The translations under genes and the position numbers were made by a program. The notes beneath the pieces were generated by a model. It ran no database searches. It was not told the DNA's origin and worked only from the letters and a program-made list of their open reading frames with translations. A stretch of DNA of 64,000 bases from Oenanthe sinensis (Eukaryota; Streptophyta; Magnoliopsida; Apiales; Apiaceae), in assembly GCA_028671895.1 (NCBI GenBank), contig CM053794.1:22058501-22122500 (forward strand). The letters are read 5' to 3'. Within the stretch, counting starts at the first letter, position 1. Each line of letters starts with the position of its first letter. Shown here one piece after another: positions 1 through 11,005 of this stretch.

Positions 1-195
1 GTTCTTTTTCTTTTAACTAATAATATCTTATAATAATATCCTAATTATAAAATAAATATATACATATTCAAATAATAATATTAATAATAACTCACCAATA
101 TTATTATTAATATTAAAAAATATAGTTAAATATATTTTAAAAATATATGGGATATTACAATATGTGTAAATGTATTATATTTTGTGTTTGATTAA
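1..195. other. AT-rich flank without a gene
   Basis: Very AT-rich sequence with a short inverted repeat of TAATAATATT-type blocks around 70-115. No open frame or recognisable element end is visible. It directly precedes the TG of the first LTR. Confidence 0.5.
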
Positions 196-350
196 TGTAG
201 GACAAGAAACCCGTATTTTTAGTATTTAATATTTAGAAGAGAAATTTTTTAATTATATTGAACTTAATTATATTATATTATATTATATCTAGAAGGTAGG
301 TGAGAAATATCCAAAATTATATTGGGCTTATTTATTTATTTATATTAGGG

Positions 351-390
<40 letters not shown>

Positions 391-576
391 CTCTAAACAT
401 TGTATTGAATTATTATTGATTGAATTAAAAAACCTAGAGAGTTTTCTTTTCTTTTCTTGTGGATTCAAGAATTCTTACTTATGGATTCAAGGTGATTAAG
501 GATTTCTCGTATAAGAGTCCTTTATTTATCCTTTAAGGATTAACGTTTATTTTTCTTATGCGTCCGTTATGTGTCA
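196..576 (+). repeat. 5' LTR of the gypsy-type element
   Basis: Starts TGTAGGACAAG and ends GTCA three bases before the primer binding site. It holds a (TA)n run near 350-385 and matches 2070-2659 over its whole length apart from the MITE insertion there. Confidence 0.7.
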
Positions 577-578
577 AG

Positions 579-590
579 TGGCATCAGAGC
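579..590 (+). other. Primer binding site (initiator Met-tRNA type)
   Basis: TGGCATCAGAGC just downstream of the LTR end. It differs at one base from the common plant TGGTATCAGAGC, which is complementary to the 3' end of initiator Met-tRNA. Confidence 0.65.
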
Positions 591-733
591 AAGGATTTCG
601 CCTGGTTCTACGGTGTCTCGCGCGAAGAGGCAAAACCGGAGATAATAATATAGATGATTGTGCGGCTTCAAATACACAAGCAATTGAAAAGGTGAGGCAG
701 TGTGCGAATGATGTGAGACAGTCTGTAACATGA

Positions 734-1283
734 ATGGAGATGATGTTTCAACAATTTCTCAACAATCAGACCAACCAGAATAATAACCAAATTCGTAATT
801 TTCAACATACACAAAGGGCAGAAAGACAACTTATAATTAATTATTATAATTGGATTTCAAAATTGGGAGATCAACGAATTACATATTCCAGTGTTCTATG
901 GGAGATTATGGATTGAAGATTTTTCAAACCGGATTTCAGAGGTTGGGCGTTTCTTTGAATTTACGGAGGCTTCTAAACTAAGAGGCGGAGCTGCGGTATT
1001 GTAGGAAAAGTTGCATATGGATATGATACGTAGAGGAAAAGCACCAATTCAATCTTGGAGGAGGATGAAACAGATGTTGGTGAACATATATTTACCTCCT
1101 AATTATGATGAGTTTAATTTTCATAGTTATCAGTATTGTACACAAACCAATCCATCAGTAGTTATAGAGTATATAAAAGAGGAGACACAACAAATTTTGA
1201 GTTATATTGGTGATATCAATAATGTTATTGATGTGATCGATGAAAGTTCTCAACCCAAACATGATATGGGAGATAGAAAATAG
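734..1283 (+). pseudogene. Degenerate gypsy-type gag fragment
   Basis: An Asn/Gln-rich N-terminal stretch (734-916) is followed after a stop by a second stretch (1011-1283). The peptide around 1030-1150 (RRGKAPIQSWRRMKQML, then a Tyr-Asp and Tyr-Gln-Tyr region) has the layout of the retrotransposon gag domain of Ty3/gypsy elements: a basic Gly turn, Ile-x-x-Trp, then Met-Lys. Stops and frame changes break the reading frame, so this is a relic. The remaining piece is short compared with a normal gag and no zinc knuckle is visible. Confidence 0.6.
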
Positions 1284-1532
1284 TTTAATGTTGATAACAC
1301 GAAAGAAGTTTTGGAATATTTGGAAAGAGCAGAGATAGTTGATGAAGAAGATGAGATTGTGAATTGTGAAATTGTGTTTGTGAATATTGACCAAATTGAC
1401 ACGAATATTGACCATATTGATATGGGTGAACAAGAAGGTGAATACGAGGATGCAGATGAAAATAACAAATAAAATATTGATGATGTTCATGAAGATAAGA
1501 ATGATGAACATCTCAATAAAGGTGCACAACAA

Positions 1533-2027
1533 TTGTCCTTGGAAATTTATAAACCGGTAGATGATTTGCAACATCAAAATATAATTCAGGCGTTATGTGA
1601 GGTAAATTTTCAAAGTTTGAAAACTGATGTCATAATTTTTTATGAGATTGATATGAATGTATGTCAATTAGGATGCTATAAGCCATATCAATTTGATTTA
1701 AATTTATGCCACAAAGGTAGAGAGAAAATATGTGACTTCATGAATAATGATGAGAAATATATGTTACATTCATTAGAGGATAAGAGTATCTTGAATCCTT
1801 ATTTTAAAGGTGTATTGTCTATTTATACACGTAATGAGTTTAAAGAAGTTGCACATGATGAGATTGAAGAAGTTACAGTTGGTTCAATATTTATGTTGAC
1901 AATGGTTAATAAAGATGCAATTGAATTAATTCAAGAGTTCAAAGACATTATTCCAATAAAGCATTTGCCAATAAAAGTACCACCATGGAGGGATAAGCAA
2001 CATGCTGTTGAAGTTTTTATGTCTTGA
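1533..2027 (+). pseudogene. Gypsy-type pol remnant ending in the linker before RT
   Basis: Open for 164 codons. The last 35 residues (EFKDIIPIKHLPIKVPPWRD, then a QHAVEV block) look like the conserved linker just before the reverse transcriptase domain of plant Ty3/gypsy polyproteins, where a Pro-Pro-x-Arg-Asp motif is followed by His-x-Ile-x-Leu. The frame stops immediately afterwards, and the polypurine tract and 3' LTR follow within about 45 bases. Protease, RT, RNase H and integrase have therefore been deleted. The upstream part is acidic and unrecognised. Confidence 0.5.
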
Positions 2028-2069
2028 CATAAACTCGAGGTCGAGTTTTTCACAAGTGAAAGGGACTGA

Positions 2070-2659
2070 TGTAGGACAAGAAACCCGTATTTCAGTCATT
2101 TTTAGTATTTAATATTTAGAAGAGAAAAGTTCAAATTATATTGAACTTAATTATATTATATTATATTATATCTAGAAGATAGATGAGAAATGTTCAAAAT
2201 TATATTGGGCTTATTTATTTATATTTCCATATCATGGATAATATATAGAGAATAAGGAACCTAAGATTCATCTTATGTAATTTTTTCAAAGATAATGAAT
2301 AAAATACACGTGTTTCATAATTATGGTATTTTGATATACACAATTTTTGTAAAAATTATTTTGATTGTGTATATAAAAATACCATAATTATCAAAACATA
2401 ATGATTTTATTCACTATTTCAGGTAAGTTATCTAAGATCAATATTAGGTTTCTTATTCTCTAATATATATTATCTCTAAACATTGTATGAAATAATTATT
2501 GATTGAATTAAAAACCCTAGAGAGTTTTCTCATCTTTTCTTACGAATCCAAGAATTCTTCCTTGTGAATTCAAGGTGTTTAAAGATTTCTCGTGTAAGAA
2601 TCCTTTATTTATCTTTTAAGGATTAACGTTTATTTTTCCTGCGTTTCCGTGCTGAGTCA
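2070..2659 (+). repeat. 3' LTR of the gypsy-type element, interrupted by a MITE
   Basis: Matches the 5' LTR at both ends (start TGTAGGACAAGAAACCCG, end GAGTCA). An extra stretch at 2248-2460 is absent from the 5' copy. Confidence 0.7.
2248..2460. mobile_element. Foldback MITE inside the 3' LTR
   Basis: The segment is almost one long palindrome. Its left end GAGAATAAGGAACCTAA is answered by an inverted GAGAATAAGAAACCTAA at the right end, and the inner arms (TTCATAATTATGGTATTTT and its complement) also pair around a loop near 2345-2365. It is flanked by TA on both sides. The 5' LTR lacks this block, which makes 196-576 a natural empty-site control. The TA target suggests a mariner-like (Stowaway-related) origin, but the ends are not the usual CTCCCTCC. 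Confidence 0.75.
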
Positions 2660-3235
2660 TTGATTGCAGAAAATAAAATGAAATGGAATGAAATAAGTAG
2701 AATTAAAGAAAAATAATGGTGGTTCGAGTCTCAAATGAATGAAAGTAAAAATTTATTATAATACGTGGGAATTTTTTTTATTATAATAAAATGTGTGAAT
2801 AAAATAAGTATAATGAGAAATGAAGTATTAATTGAAGGATTTTCAACAATATATTCATATTGTAATTTAAAATTTAAATTTTTCTACAATTTCATCATCC
2901 CGATTAAACGCCTTTTTGAATCAAATTTAATACCTCACGAATTTGTTGTATCCTACAGAAAATATGAACTAATTTTACAGTATTTCAAATTAGATCCAAT
3001 TGAGATAGTCTTTGGGCCATATAATAAAATCTAACTAAACGATATAGTGAAAATTTATATTTATTAATTTTTTTAGAAGCTATATTTATTAATCGGCTTA
3101 GGAATATATAGATTAATTAATGTAACTATGTAAGGCACCAAAAAAAAAATCTACGATATCAATTATTCAACTGTGACATTAGTTTGGCCATTTGGGTTAT
3201 TAACGATGATAAACATTTATAATTACAAGGTTATA
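2660..3235. other. Intergenic, nothing recognised
   Basis: AT-rich with several GGAATGAAA-like words near 2680-2720. The 89-codon open frame at 2765-3034 has no recognisable motif and I do not call it a gene. Confidence 0.4.
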
Positions 3236-3265
3236 ACCCGTGCGAAGCACGAGATAAATGACTAA
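3236..3265 (+). mobile_element. Possible Helitron 3' terminus
   Basis: The hairpin CGTGC-GAA-GCACG (3239-3251) is followed ten bases later by CTAA and then T. This fits the Helitron rule of a small hairpin about 10-12 bases before a CTRR end inserted next to T. No matching TC start was identified and the stem is short, so this is a weak call. Confidence 0.25.
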
Positions 3266-3344
3266 TATTTAGGTAAATTTATTTTTTGTATTATATTTTA
3301 TTGATATTTACTATAAAATTTTATAACATTGAGAATTTATGTTA

Positions 3345-3600
3345 ATATAATATAATATTATCCGTGAGAAGTTGTATAAAAGGAGCAGTACAGGTGTTAG
3401 AGTTATATGTTATTATACAATAATATTTATATATTAATATTCATAAACTTTAATGATATATTAAATAAAAATTATAGGATAAGTAAGATTCTTAAAATAG
3501 AAAATATATAATATAATATAAATATAATATAATATTATCAGTGAGAAATTGTATAAAAGGAGGACTACCGGGGGTTAGAGTTGTATGTATGATATATATT
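3345..3600. repeat. Diverged direct duplication
   Basis: About 3350-3415 and 3530-3595 share the sequence ATAATATTATC, GTGAGAA, TTGTATAAAAGGAG and GTTAGAGTT in the same order, about 180 bases apart. No coding content is seen. Confidence 0.55.
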
Positions 3601-4202
3601 TTTTTTAAAATTAGATTTTTGAGTTGTATTTATGATATATATATTCTTTTTAAAATTAAATTTTATTAAAATATAATGGTTAAGATCGTTTCTATGGTCA
3701 TCTAAAATTGGACGGTTAGAATCTTTTATATGATTCAACTTAGATCAAATTTTTTAATTTTTCGACTATAATAATATAGTATAGATTTCATTAATAAACC
3801 ACCCTTGTTTGTTAGAAACCATTGTATATAGCCCACAGTTTAACCGTGATTAAATAATAATGTGATATTATTATTATTATTATTATTAGTATATAATGCG
3901 CAACTGGATGAATGAAATCTAGTAATTAACCTTTGTAATTATATATACCACATGAAAACACATGAAAACAATGTGTTCAAAGACAAAAAACGAGTACGAC
4001 TAATCATGAATAAAATTTTAAGTTGCGAGTACTTATCAATTATCATCCACTTGCGAGTACTTATGATCCCTTGGCTAGCGGAACATTTTTTAAACTTTTT
4101 TACGCCGACCGCTCAAAATATAGAAAGGGTAAGGAGAATACTGATGGCTTCCTTGTTCATTTATTTGGTTCCCGTTTATTTTAATATAACTCAGTTACGT
4201 AA

Positions 4203-5027
4203 TTATAAATTGGCTTAAATGTAATTTAAACCCTGTGTTATCAATAATATATAATTCAAACCCTCTTTTAATATATTTAGTAAATTTAACCCTACGTTTT
4301 TTTAACTATTTACAATTGAAACCTTTTTAAAAATAATTAGTAAATTTAACCCTATGTTTTTAAACTATGTACAATTGAAACCTTTTTTAAAATAAATAGT
4401 AAATTTAACTCTACGTTTTAAAACATTTAGTAAATTTAACCTTGACTTTTTAATTTCGAAATAAAATAAATTTTTCGATAAAATTTTGAATAAATATTCA
4501 TCAAATGCATTATTGTCAATTTTTTTTGTATAGATATTATCTAAGCGTAATAGATATTTGTACTTATTAGGGTTTTTTCTTATAAAATGGATATTTAGAT
4601 GTTCTTTTCTATATTAATATATCTATATGTATAATATATTATATATGTTCAATAAAATTTTAATATGTATTTATATTATTCCATCTTGCCATCACACTTC
4701 CCGCTCAATATATTCATGAATGTTCATCACCGAATTTAATTTATTTTCAAAAATACTCTTCGGTGAATATATTCTCGAAAATACTTTTTCGATATAAAAT
4801 TTATTTTATTCCGAAATTAAAAAGTCAAGGTTAAATTTACTAAATGTTTTAAAACGTAGAGTTAAATTTACTATTTATTTTAAAATTTTAGTAATTATTT
4901 TAAAAAAGGTTTCAATTGTAAATAGTTAAAAAACGTAGGGTTAAATTTACTAAATATATTAACATAGGGTTTGAATTGTATATTGTTAATAACATAGGGT
5001 TTAAATTGTAAATAAGCCTTATAAATT
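4203..5027. mobile_element. Mutator-type MITE with 9-bp target duplication
   Basis: Element body 4212-5018 (807 bp), beginning GGCTTA and ending TAAGCC. The target duplication is TTATAAATT at 4203-4211 and 5019-5027, identical on both sides. Each terminal inverted repeat is roughly 230-280 bp and is itself built of repeats of a 55-65 bp unit (AGTAAATTTAACCCTACG, then TTACAATTGAAACC). The centre (about 4495-4790) is unique AT-rich DNA with no coding capacity. A 9-bp duplication with long terminal inverted repeats is the signature of Mutator-like elements, so this is a non-autonomous MULE/TIR-MITE. Confidence 0.85.
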
Positions 5028-5540
5028 TCTAGTGACTATAAGTTGTTTATATTTGATCTAATAACTTTATTCAAAATATTTGTAGTTATTACAAAATAAA
5101 AGAGCTAAGTTATATAGGATCTCAAATTAAAAAGTTATATAAATCTTTTAAATTTATTAAAATTATTCAATAATTTGCATTTACATAATATTCACTGGAA
5201 ATTTGGGGTCAAATTAGAAACAAAATCGTATTTGTTGGTTACACAAGTTGTATACATTGTTTGAGACATATCTTGAGTTTCAAAAGTCAGAATTGGACGA
5301 TTTTACAACCCACACGAAGCTTATGAAATTATCTTTAATTAAGAGATAGTCCAACAAGTAAAAAAGCCAATTGGCTCAGCCCATAAATGGAGGAGTAAAT
5401 ACATCTACGAATTTTACATGCAGAATGCTCGGTTTATGAAATCTTTTTATAATTGGTTTAAAGCATTCAAAATACTTTTTATATAGAGACATATATGATT
5501 ATTATGTATTATTTGAGACATTATTTTAGAGTAGAGATAA
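5028..5540. other. Intergenic, nothing recognised
   Basis: AT-rich sequence without an open frame of interest or a recognisable repeat end. Confidence 0.4.
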
Positions 5541-6430
5541 TATTAGGGTTAAAAAGAGATGGATGGAGGCCATGACTTTTCCTTGTGACAGAGATAATTG
5601 AAGGTTTTATTATCCAAATCTTTTTATTATTCATATTAGTTTAATTATGTTTCTTTTTATTCTTAGTTATTTTATTTGTTTAATTATTAGCAAGTAGTAG
5701 TTTCTAGGGTTTAAGGGGAAGCCATATTTGCACTATGATTCTGACAAGATTTTCACAGTGGTTTAATTGATTATAGTTAATTATAGTTAATTATGTTTTA
5801 CTGTTTGATTTGTGTAATTGGCCGATATTATGAATTAATTCTGTGCAAATAGGGGTATAGATATAGAGATTTACTCACTAGAGGCACACATACGATTAAC
5901 ATAACTGAATTCGAATGCAAGATCATCATTAGATTTCTGAGAGCGTTAATACTCGAGAGAGATTAACACTGCTCTAATTACTTGACTAATTGAATTACTA
6001 AAAGTTGTTAATTGTTTACTTGCTTAGTTCAAACAACAATAACTACAATAATCGCTAAAACAGATTACCTTAGTACTTCAATCACAAATCGATGGTAAGC
6101 ATGTTTTAAGAGAGTTAATACTGGAGAGATTGACAAACTCTAGTTATATGACCACTTTAATTTGTTTTAGCTTAGATACCAGTTATTGTGTAATTATGGT
6201 AGACCTGATTGCCCTAGATTTTTAATATATTATATTAGTCTATTTAATTGGTGTTAGTTCAGTTAATTAATATTCTCCTATACTCGTTTGCTCTTGAAAC
6301 AATGTGTGATAATTAGAGTAAAATCGATAAAACCTATCTCCTTGTGGATACGACTCGTACTTGTCAGTCTCTATTAACAATAGACACCGTGTGCTTGTGG
6401 TCATAGATTAAATAAAACGTATCAAGTTTT

Positions 6431-6448
6431 TGATGTCGCTACCGGGGA
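6431..6448 (+). other. Degraded Asp-tRNA-type primer binding site
   Basis: TGATGTCGCTACCGGGGA resembles the TGGCGCCGTTGCCGGGGA found after Athila-type LTRs, with about four substitutions. Its place after an LTR-like end and before gag-like sequence supports the reading. Confidence 0.5.
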
Positions 6449-7477
6449 GAGGGCATAGTTTTTATTGATTTTAAGTTGGTTGTTTAGATTGTTTCTATTG
6501 TCTCATTGAAACTTTAGTTCCAGTGAGGCAGTTTTTACTACGTTTTCTTGGCTTTGTTGAGTTTTTCAGGTAAACAATGGGTGAAGTTGATACTTTTGAA
6601 CACTTTTCTTCCCCACTTGAGGCACAAACTCAAGAAATTGCCTCTTTGAAGACTACATAACCTACCATGCATCCAATGACTATCAATAAGATGTCACAAA
6701 TTATCCCTAAAACATACACTTTTTTATAGAATTTATAGTGTTCAGCGTCATTATGGTTTTGAGTGTTCTTACAATGCTTATAATTCTCATGATACTCAAT
6801 TTGGGCAATTAATGTTTTTCAAGAAGAAGGATATGGGTATAACCAGTATTCTAACACTTGTGATCATGAATGGATGGATCAATAAAGTTTCTCGTACATG
6901 GGCAATGATATTCGGAATTTTCAGTATCATGATCAACACCAATTTCAAGAACAATATTATCAACATCTATATGAGCAGCCACCTCTATAAGAATATCAAT
7001 ATCATCTACTACAAGAAGAGCTACAGGTTCCTCAAAACAATGCAGATGTGCCACCACATAATTAGATGAGTGAGATAGGAGATATGATGATAAAATTGTA
7101 AAAAAGTTTTGAAGAGACTACAAAAGTGATTCAAGAATTTAAAGCTCAAAAATTGATGATGGAGGCTGAAGTTGAATAATTAGTCATCTCTTCCACTACA
7201 AACCAACTTGACTTTTTTTTTTTTTAATCATCACAACCTACCCAATTATAAGATGACGAGAGTGTCACAACTTTTGATAATGATTTTGAGTTCGATAATT
7301 TTGGATGTCGGATGTTGAAGCATCTATTGAAAAAGAGGATTATGCCATTGATGATACTAATGATGATGATTTTGTTGTTCAAGACATTGTGAGTAAGGAT
7401 GAAGTCACAAAGGAAAGTAATACTGAGATGATTGTTGTTTCTCCTCCGTCATGTGTGCCTAAACTACCATCCCCAAC

Positions 7478-7845
7478 TTAGGCTCCGTTTGAAAGTGCTG
7501 TTGAAAACTGTTGTGCTGTGAGAAAAAGTGCTGGTGGAAAAAGTGCTGTCAGGAAAATCAGATAACTGCTTGGTAATTTTTTTGATTTATGCATATTTTG
7601 AGATATAATATATAAAAATAATATTTTTGGGAAGGTTTGATGATGAAACTAAAGCTACTTCCTGCAAAAGCTGAAATCAGCTTTTTCCAAAAGCATGGGG
7701 GGACATGCTTTTGCTAACAACAGATTTTAGACCAAAAGCTATTTTTCATACGTTAGTTTTTAAAATTTATCAGACACCTTTCTGACAGCTTTTCAGCAAA
7801 AAACTGTTGTAGCCGTCTACAACAGCAATACCAAACGGGGCCTTA
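7478..7845. mobile_element. Tourist/PIF-Harbinger-type MITE
   Basis: Body 7481-7842 starts GGCTCCGTTTG and ends CAAACGGGGCC, with TTA on both sides (7478-7480 and 7843-7845). The subterminal parts also pair (AGTGCTGTTGAAAACTG against CTACAACAGCAATACC). A three-base TTA duplication and GGCCCCGTTTG-like ends are typical of Tourist elements. It is 362 bp, non-coding, and nested in the gypsy relic. Confidence 0.75.
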
Positions 7846-8375
7846 ATTGTTTCAAGTTGAGGTGATGAGAAAAATATTGTCCAAGCTGATCTTTTTTAAA
7901 ATTTTCTTGGTAATGCATTCAAAGTGGTTCTTATGTTTCAAACTCAAGAAGAGGGAGAAGTCGAAAGTATCTCCTTAATCAATGACGTGATAAGCCATAT
8001 ATTCTAATGGCTCCTGAAAAGGCGATGAGTGTTGAAAACAATCACCTGAGCCTCCACCTCATCTGAATATCAAGGGAGTTCCACATTTTATAGGCTGTGA
8101 ATTTTATCGTTCTTTTATCACAAAATTTTCTAAAACTACACAAGAACTTACTCAATTGTTGATTATTTTTATAACATTTAAATTACTTGATGCTTGTTTG
8201 AAATTTTTCTGTAGGATAAAAATAACTATTGATGTTCTTGATTTTATTCGTACTGGTGAGTTTCAGTTTCAAAAGATGGATATTTTTCCTTTTAATTATT
8301 TTACTGGAATAATTCGAGGTAAGAAGTCAAGCTAATGACTATAAGAAGCACTTTTTGGGAGGCAACCCAATGCAA

Positions 8376-8832
8376 TTTATTATTATTATATATATATATA
8401 TTAATATTAATTATTACTATATAATTTTGTATTTTTAGGTCATTCTTTATTTTTATTTTTTATTTTTTTACTCCCACAAGATGCCTTGATGAATTTATTT
8501 GAAGTATTTTAAGATAATCATATTTGTTTGAGGTTCAAAAACTACGGGTTTGAATTTAACAAAAAATAGGAAGTGCGGAAAAAAATGAAGGCAGAATCAG
8601 TGAATTAATACCATGGTGTGTAGTCTTCAGAAATGACCGTATTATTTTTCTGTTTGTATACGGGCGCTCGAGAACAAAAAAGGAGAAGGGCTTATTCAAT
8701 ACTACAAGTTTTTATTTTAAGCTTACCGTTTAAAAGATCATTCGAAGCAGATCATTGTTCCAGAAAAGTGTCTAAAAGTTGAACATATCGACACTGAATA
8801 TATATGTGTATGATCTAGTCACAATCTAGAAG
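8376..8832. other. Non-coding stretch between two element relics
   Basis: AT-rich (TA run near 8388-8402), then ordinary sequence with no open frame. The part after about 8660 probably belongs to the copia fragment that follows, but I see no proof. Confidence 0.35.
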
Positions 8833-9398
8833 ATGTCTGCAAACAGGATATTGAAAGCTCAAGTAAGAGATCACACAATTTATGTAACTGATGTTGATGG
8901 AATAAATTCAAAGTTCTTTCATGATGAATCAACTGGGAAGGTGTCTACACATCATATGAAAAATGTATTCAGTCTACTTAATAAGAAGGATTGTTTCGGT
9001 AGATTATACCAAATAAATGTGGCTGAGTTCATAGGAGAAAAGTGGAGAAAATTAAAGAAAGAAGATTGATGATTGAGAAGAAGAAGAGAGAAGATGGAGA
9101 GATTGAAAGGAAGTCTAAATTCTTAAAGAGAACAGAAAAGTGCAGAATCTTCTCAAATCCAGACATGATTGAATTCAGAATAAAAAGTGGAGTCCTAATC
9201 AAAATAAGATTCAAGTTCATCAAGGACTGCCCTGAATTCTCTTTACAAACTGCTGTTGATCATCTACAGGGCTCTATTCTTATTGAAGAAATTCTAGCAA
9301 GAAAAAATTTCTTGAATGCTGTAGAAAAATTAAAAGAGAGAAGAAAGAGCAAACTCAAGCTAAGGCAGATGACTACTATGCGACAACATCAGGAGTAA
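8833..9398 (+). pseudogene. C-terminal part of a SIRE-like copia third ORF
   Basis: A frame from 8833 (78 codons) passes by a frameshift near 9042-9069 into a second frame that ends at 9398. The second part is highly charged (Lys/Glu/Arg runs), then has an NPDMIEF block and a Cys-Pro-Glu stretch. These parallel the C-terminal region of the third ORF in the full copia element at 18.6-22.2 kb (there NDPHEVRF and GCTVKYMIEVETML). The position fits as well: 65 bases later come a purine tract and an LTR. The rest of this element is missing upstream. Confidence 0.5.
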
Positions 9399-9450
9399 AA
9401 TAGGTAGGCTTGTTATCTTCTCAAAAAAATTTCAAATTGTCTTTTCTTAA

Positions 9451-9462
9451 ATTGAGGGAGAT
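9451..9462 (+). other. Polypurine tract of the copia fragment
   Basis: ATTGAGGGAGAT immediately before the LTR start TGTTGG. The equivalent tract is seen in the two other SIRE-like elements here. Confidence 0.6.
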
Positions 9463-10679
9463 TGTTGGATCTAGGCAAGCCTAATCTATTCTTATGCAAA
9501 GATACTTGTTCTGTTGAAATAAAATCATTTATAGAATCACTTGTATAGGACCTCTATACTTAAATGTCTTAATGTAATCTACAGTTAAGAAGAATCCTTC
9601 ATGATGTAACTCAAGTGTATATTGTGGTCCTCAAATAAAGTTCTGATAGAAGTTCAAGAAGATTGATCATGCATCAAGAGTAATAAGGCTAGGAAAAATA
9701 AAGAGTTATGAATTGAAGAAATTTATCTCAGGTAGATGTTGTGAAGGCCAGAAGTACACCATGTCGTGAAGTCTGTAAATGAACTTATCGAGAAGTCTCA
9801 ACAAGCTGTATATCAAAGTATAAAACTGAAGATATCGTGAAGTACAATCCAAATAATATCGTGAAGTAAGGGATTTAGTGAAGTGTGCAAATTGCAAAGT
9901 CTGAGTGTAGAGGAGTATGCATATCGTAAAATCATTCAAATCCTTGTATCATGAATTGTTGAGAATTGGATATCGTGAAATACTCTATACAATGTGTCAA
10001 GAAGTCTGAAGTGAATATATTAAGAAGTCAGTTAAGTTGTGTATCAGGAAGTCATAAAAGCCCATATCGAGAGGTCTTAAACAACTCATGCCGTGAAGTC
10101 TACAGATCGTGAAGTACTAAAGAATCATGTAGTGTAGTCTATACAGTGACTTGTCGAGAAGTGAAGAATCAGATAGAGTTTTCGACATCAACACTTAGCT
10201 TGTTTCAAGGAAATGTGTAGAAGCCACAGAAAAATCATCAGAAGGATGAAGAAGACAGAACTTGGAAGTAGTTGAAGAAGTTTGTCTTACTCTATGTATT
10301 AGCTAGAAATAGGAAAAGTGAAATTAGAAAGATACTTTATCTTATTTTCTAGTTTAATATGTAATACAGTAGAGCATGCTCTTGCTAAGACATGTTGTCT
10401 ATATAACATGTACATGACTATAAGAAAATGTATCAATCTCAAATATCTTGTAACTATTCCTTGTTTTCTCATGAAGAAACAAGAAGATGCGATTCAATTT
10501 GGAATTTTAAGTTGTAGCAAGTTCAATCAAATAAAATATTAGTTTGAAAGTAATTTCAGTGATGTAGTGTTTTCTTATTCTGTAACTTTATTGCACTTAC
10601 TGAGATTAGCAACTTAGAAAAAGAAAATCAACTTATACATTCACCCCCTACATAAGTTCTAGCGGATTCATTTCTAACA
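9463..10679 (+). repeat. SIRE-like copia 3' LTR
   Basis: Starts TGTTGGATCTAGGCAAGCC, close to the start of the minus-strand element's LTR (TGTTGGACCCAAATCAAGCC). Ends ...ACATTCACCCCCTACATAAG and then ATTTCTAACA, again parallel to that LTR. Between about 9760 and 10170 it holds many variants of a word like TATCGAGAAGTC / TCGTGAAGTC. Length 1217 bp. No matching 5' LTR is in the window, so the element is truncated on its left. Confidence 0.7.
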
Positions 10680-10689
10680 AAATCTAATA

Positions 10690-10851
10690 CAATATAATCA
10701 AGTCTTAAGTAGTGTCTAAGAGCTACATAAACATCATTCATAAACTGATGTCTAAAGTAGGTACTTTTAACATCACCTACAATGACGCTCGTTCTAGAAT
10801 GACGTAGACATCGACCAAAAATTGATGTTCATTGCAATTTTTCTTGTAGTG
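10690..10851 (-). mobile_element. One end of a CACTA transposon
   Basis: Read on the minus strand, the sequence from 10851 begins CACTACAAGAAAAATTGC, the standard terminal sequence of plant CACTA (En/Spm-like) elements. It is followed by subterminal words with ACATC/GATGT repeats (10730-10830). The opposite end was not found, so this is a truncated copy. Confidence 0.55.
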
Positions 10852-11005
10852 ACACAAAAGCAGCAAAGTGCTATCACTTTGGTATTCATTTAGAACAAAC
10901 AGAAGAGATCTAGACAAGAGAGATACAAAGCCATTAAAGACGATATTTAAGCTTTCAACTGTATTTCAAGTTTTTAACTATGAACATTGTAGCTAATGTT
11001 GTATT

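Larger units (their letters stand above)
196..2659 (+). mobile_element. Non-autonomous Ty3/gypsy-type LTR retrotransposon
   Basis: Two direct repeats beginning TGTAGGACAAGAAACCCG (196 and 2070) and ending in GTCA flank an internal region of only about 1.5 kb. A Met-tRNA-type primer binding site follows the first LTR, and a short purine-rich stretch (GTGAAAGGGACTGA) precedes the second. The interior encodes broken gag-like and pre-RT-like peptides but no protease, reverse transcriptase or integrase. This is therefore an internally deleted derivative that would need proteins from elsewhere. No convincing target-site duplication is visible (attaa against ttgat). The 3' LTR is longer only because a MITE sits in it. 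Confidence 0.75.
5540..8375 (+). mobile_element. Decayed Athila/Tat-like Ty3/gypsy element
   Basis: The stretch before 6430 reads like the end of an Athila-type LTR and is followed by a degraded Asp-tRNA-type primer binding site. After 6576 comes a gag-like start (ATGGGTGAAGTTGATACTTTT) and many short broken frames, with acidic stretches around 7260-7440. At 8325-8372 the sequence CAAGCTAATGACTATAAGAAG followed by TTGGGAGGCAACCCAATG matches the conserved block at the 3' end of the coding region in plant Athila/Tat elements. The element is badly mutated and its outer limits are approximate. A Tourist-type MITE lies inside it. Confidence 0.55.

Noticed and set aside
1155..1577. Minus-strand 140-codon open frame rich in Phe/Ile
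   Set aside because: Antisense shadow of the AT-rich gag/pol relic. No motif, and overlapped by the better-supported plus-strand frames.
3905..3925. CTAG followed by T as a Helitron end
   Set aside because: No hairpin in the preceding 20 bases.
3900..4218. 88-codon frame ending at 4218
   Set aside because: No recognisable domain, and it runs into the MULE-MITE terminus.
9760..10170. Repeated TCGTGAAGTC words as a satellite
   Set aside because: Spacing is irregular and the words are confined to the LTR, so they are better read as a U3 motif array.
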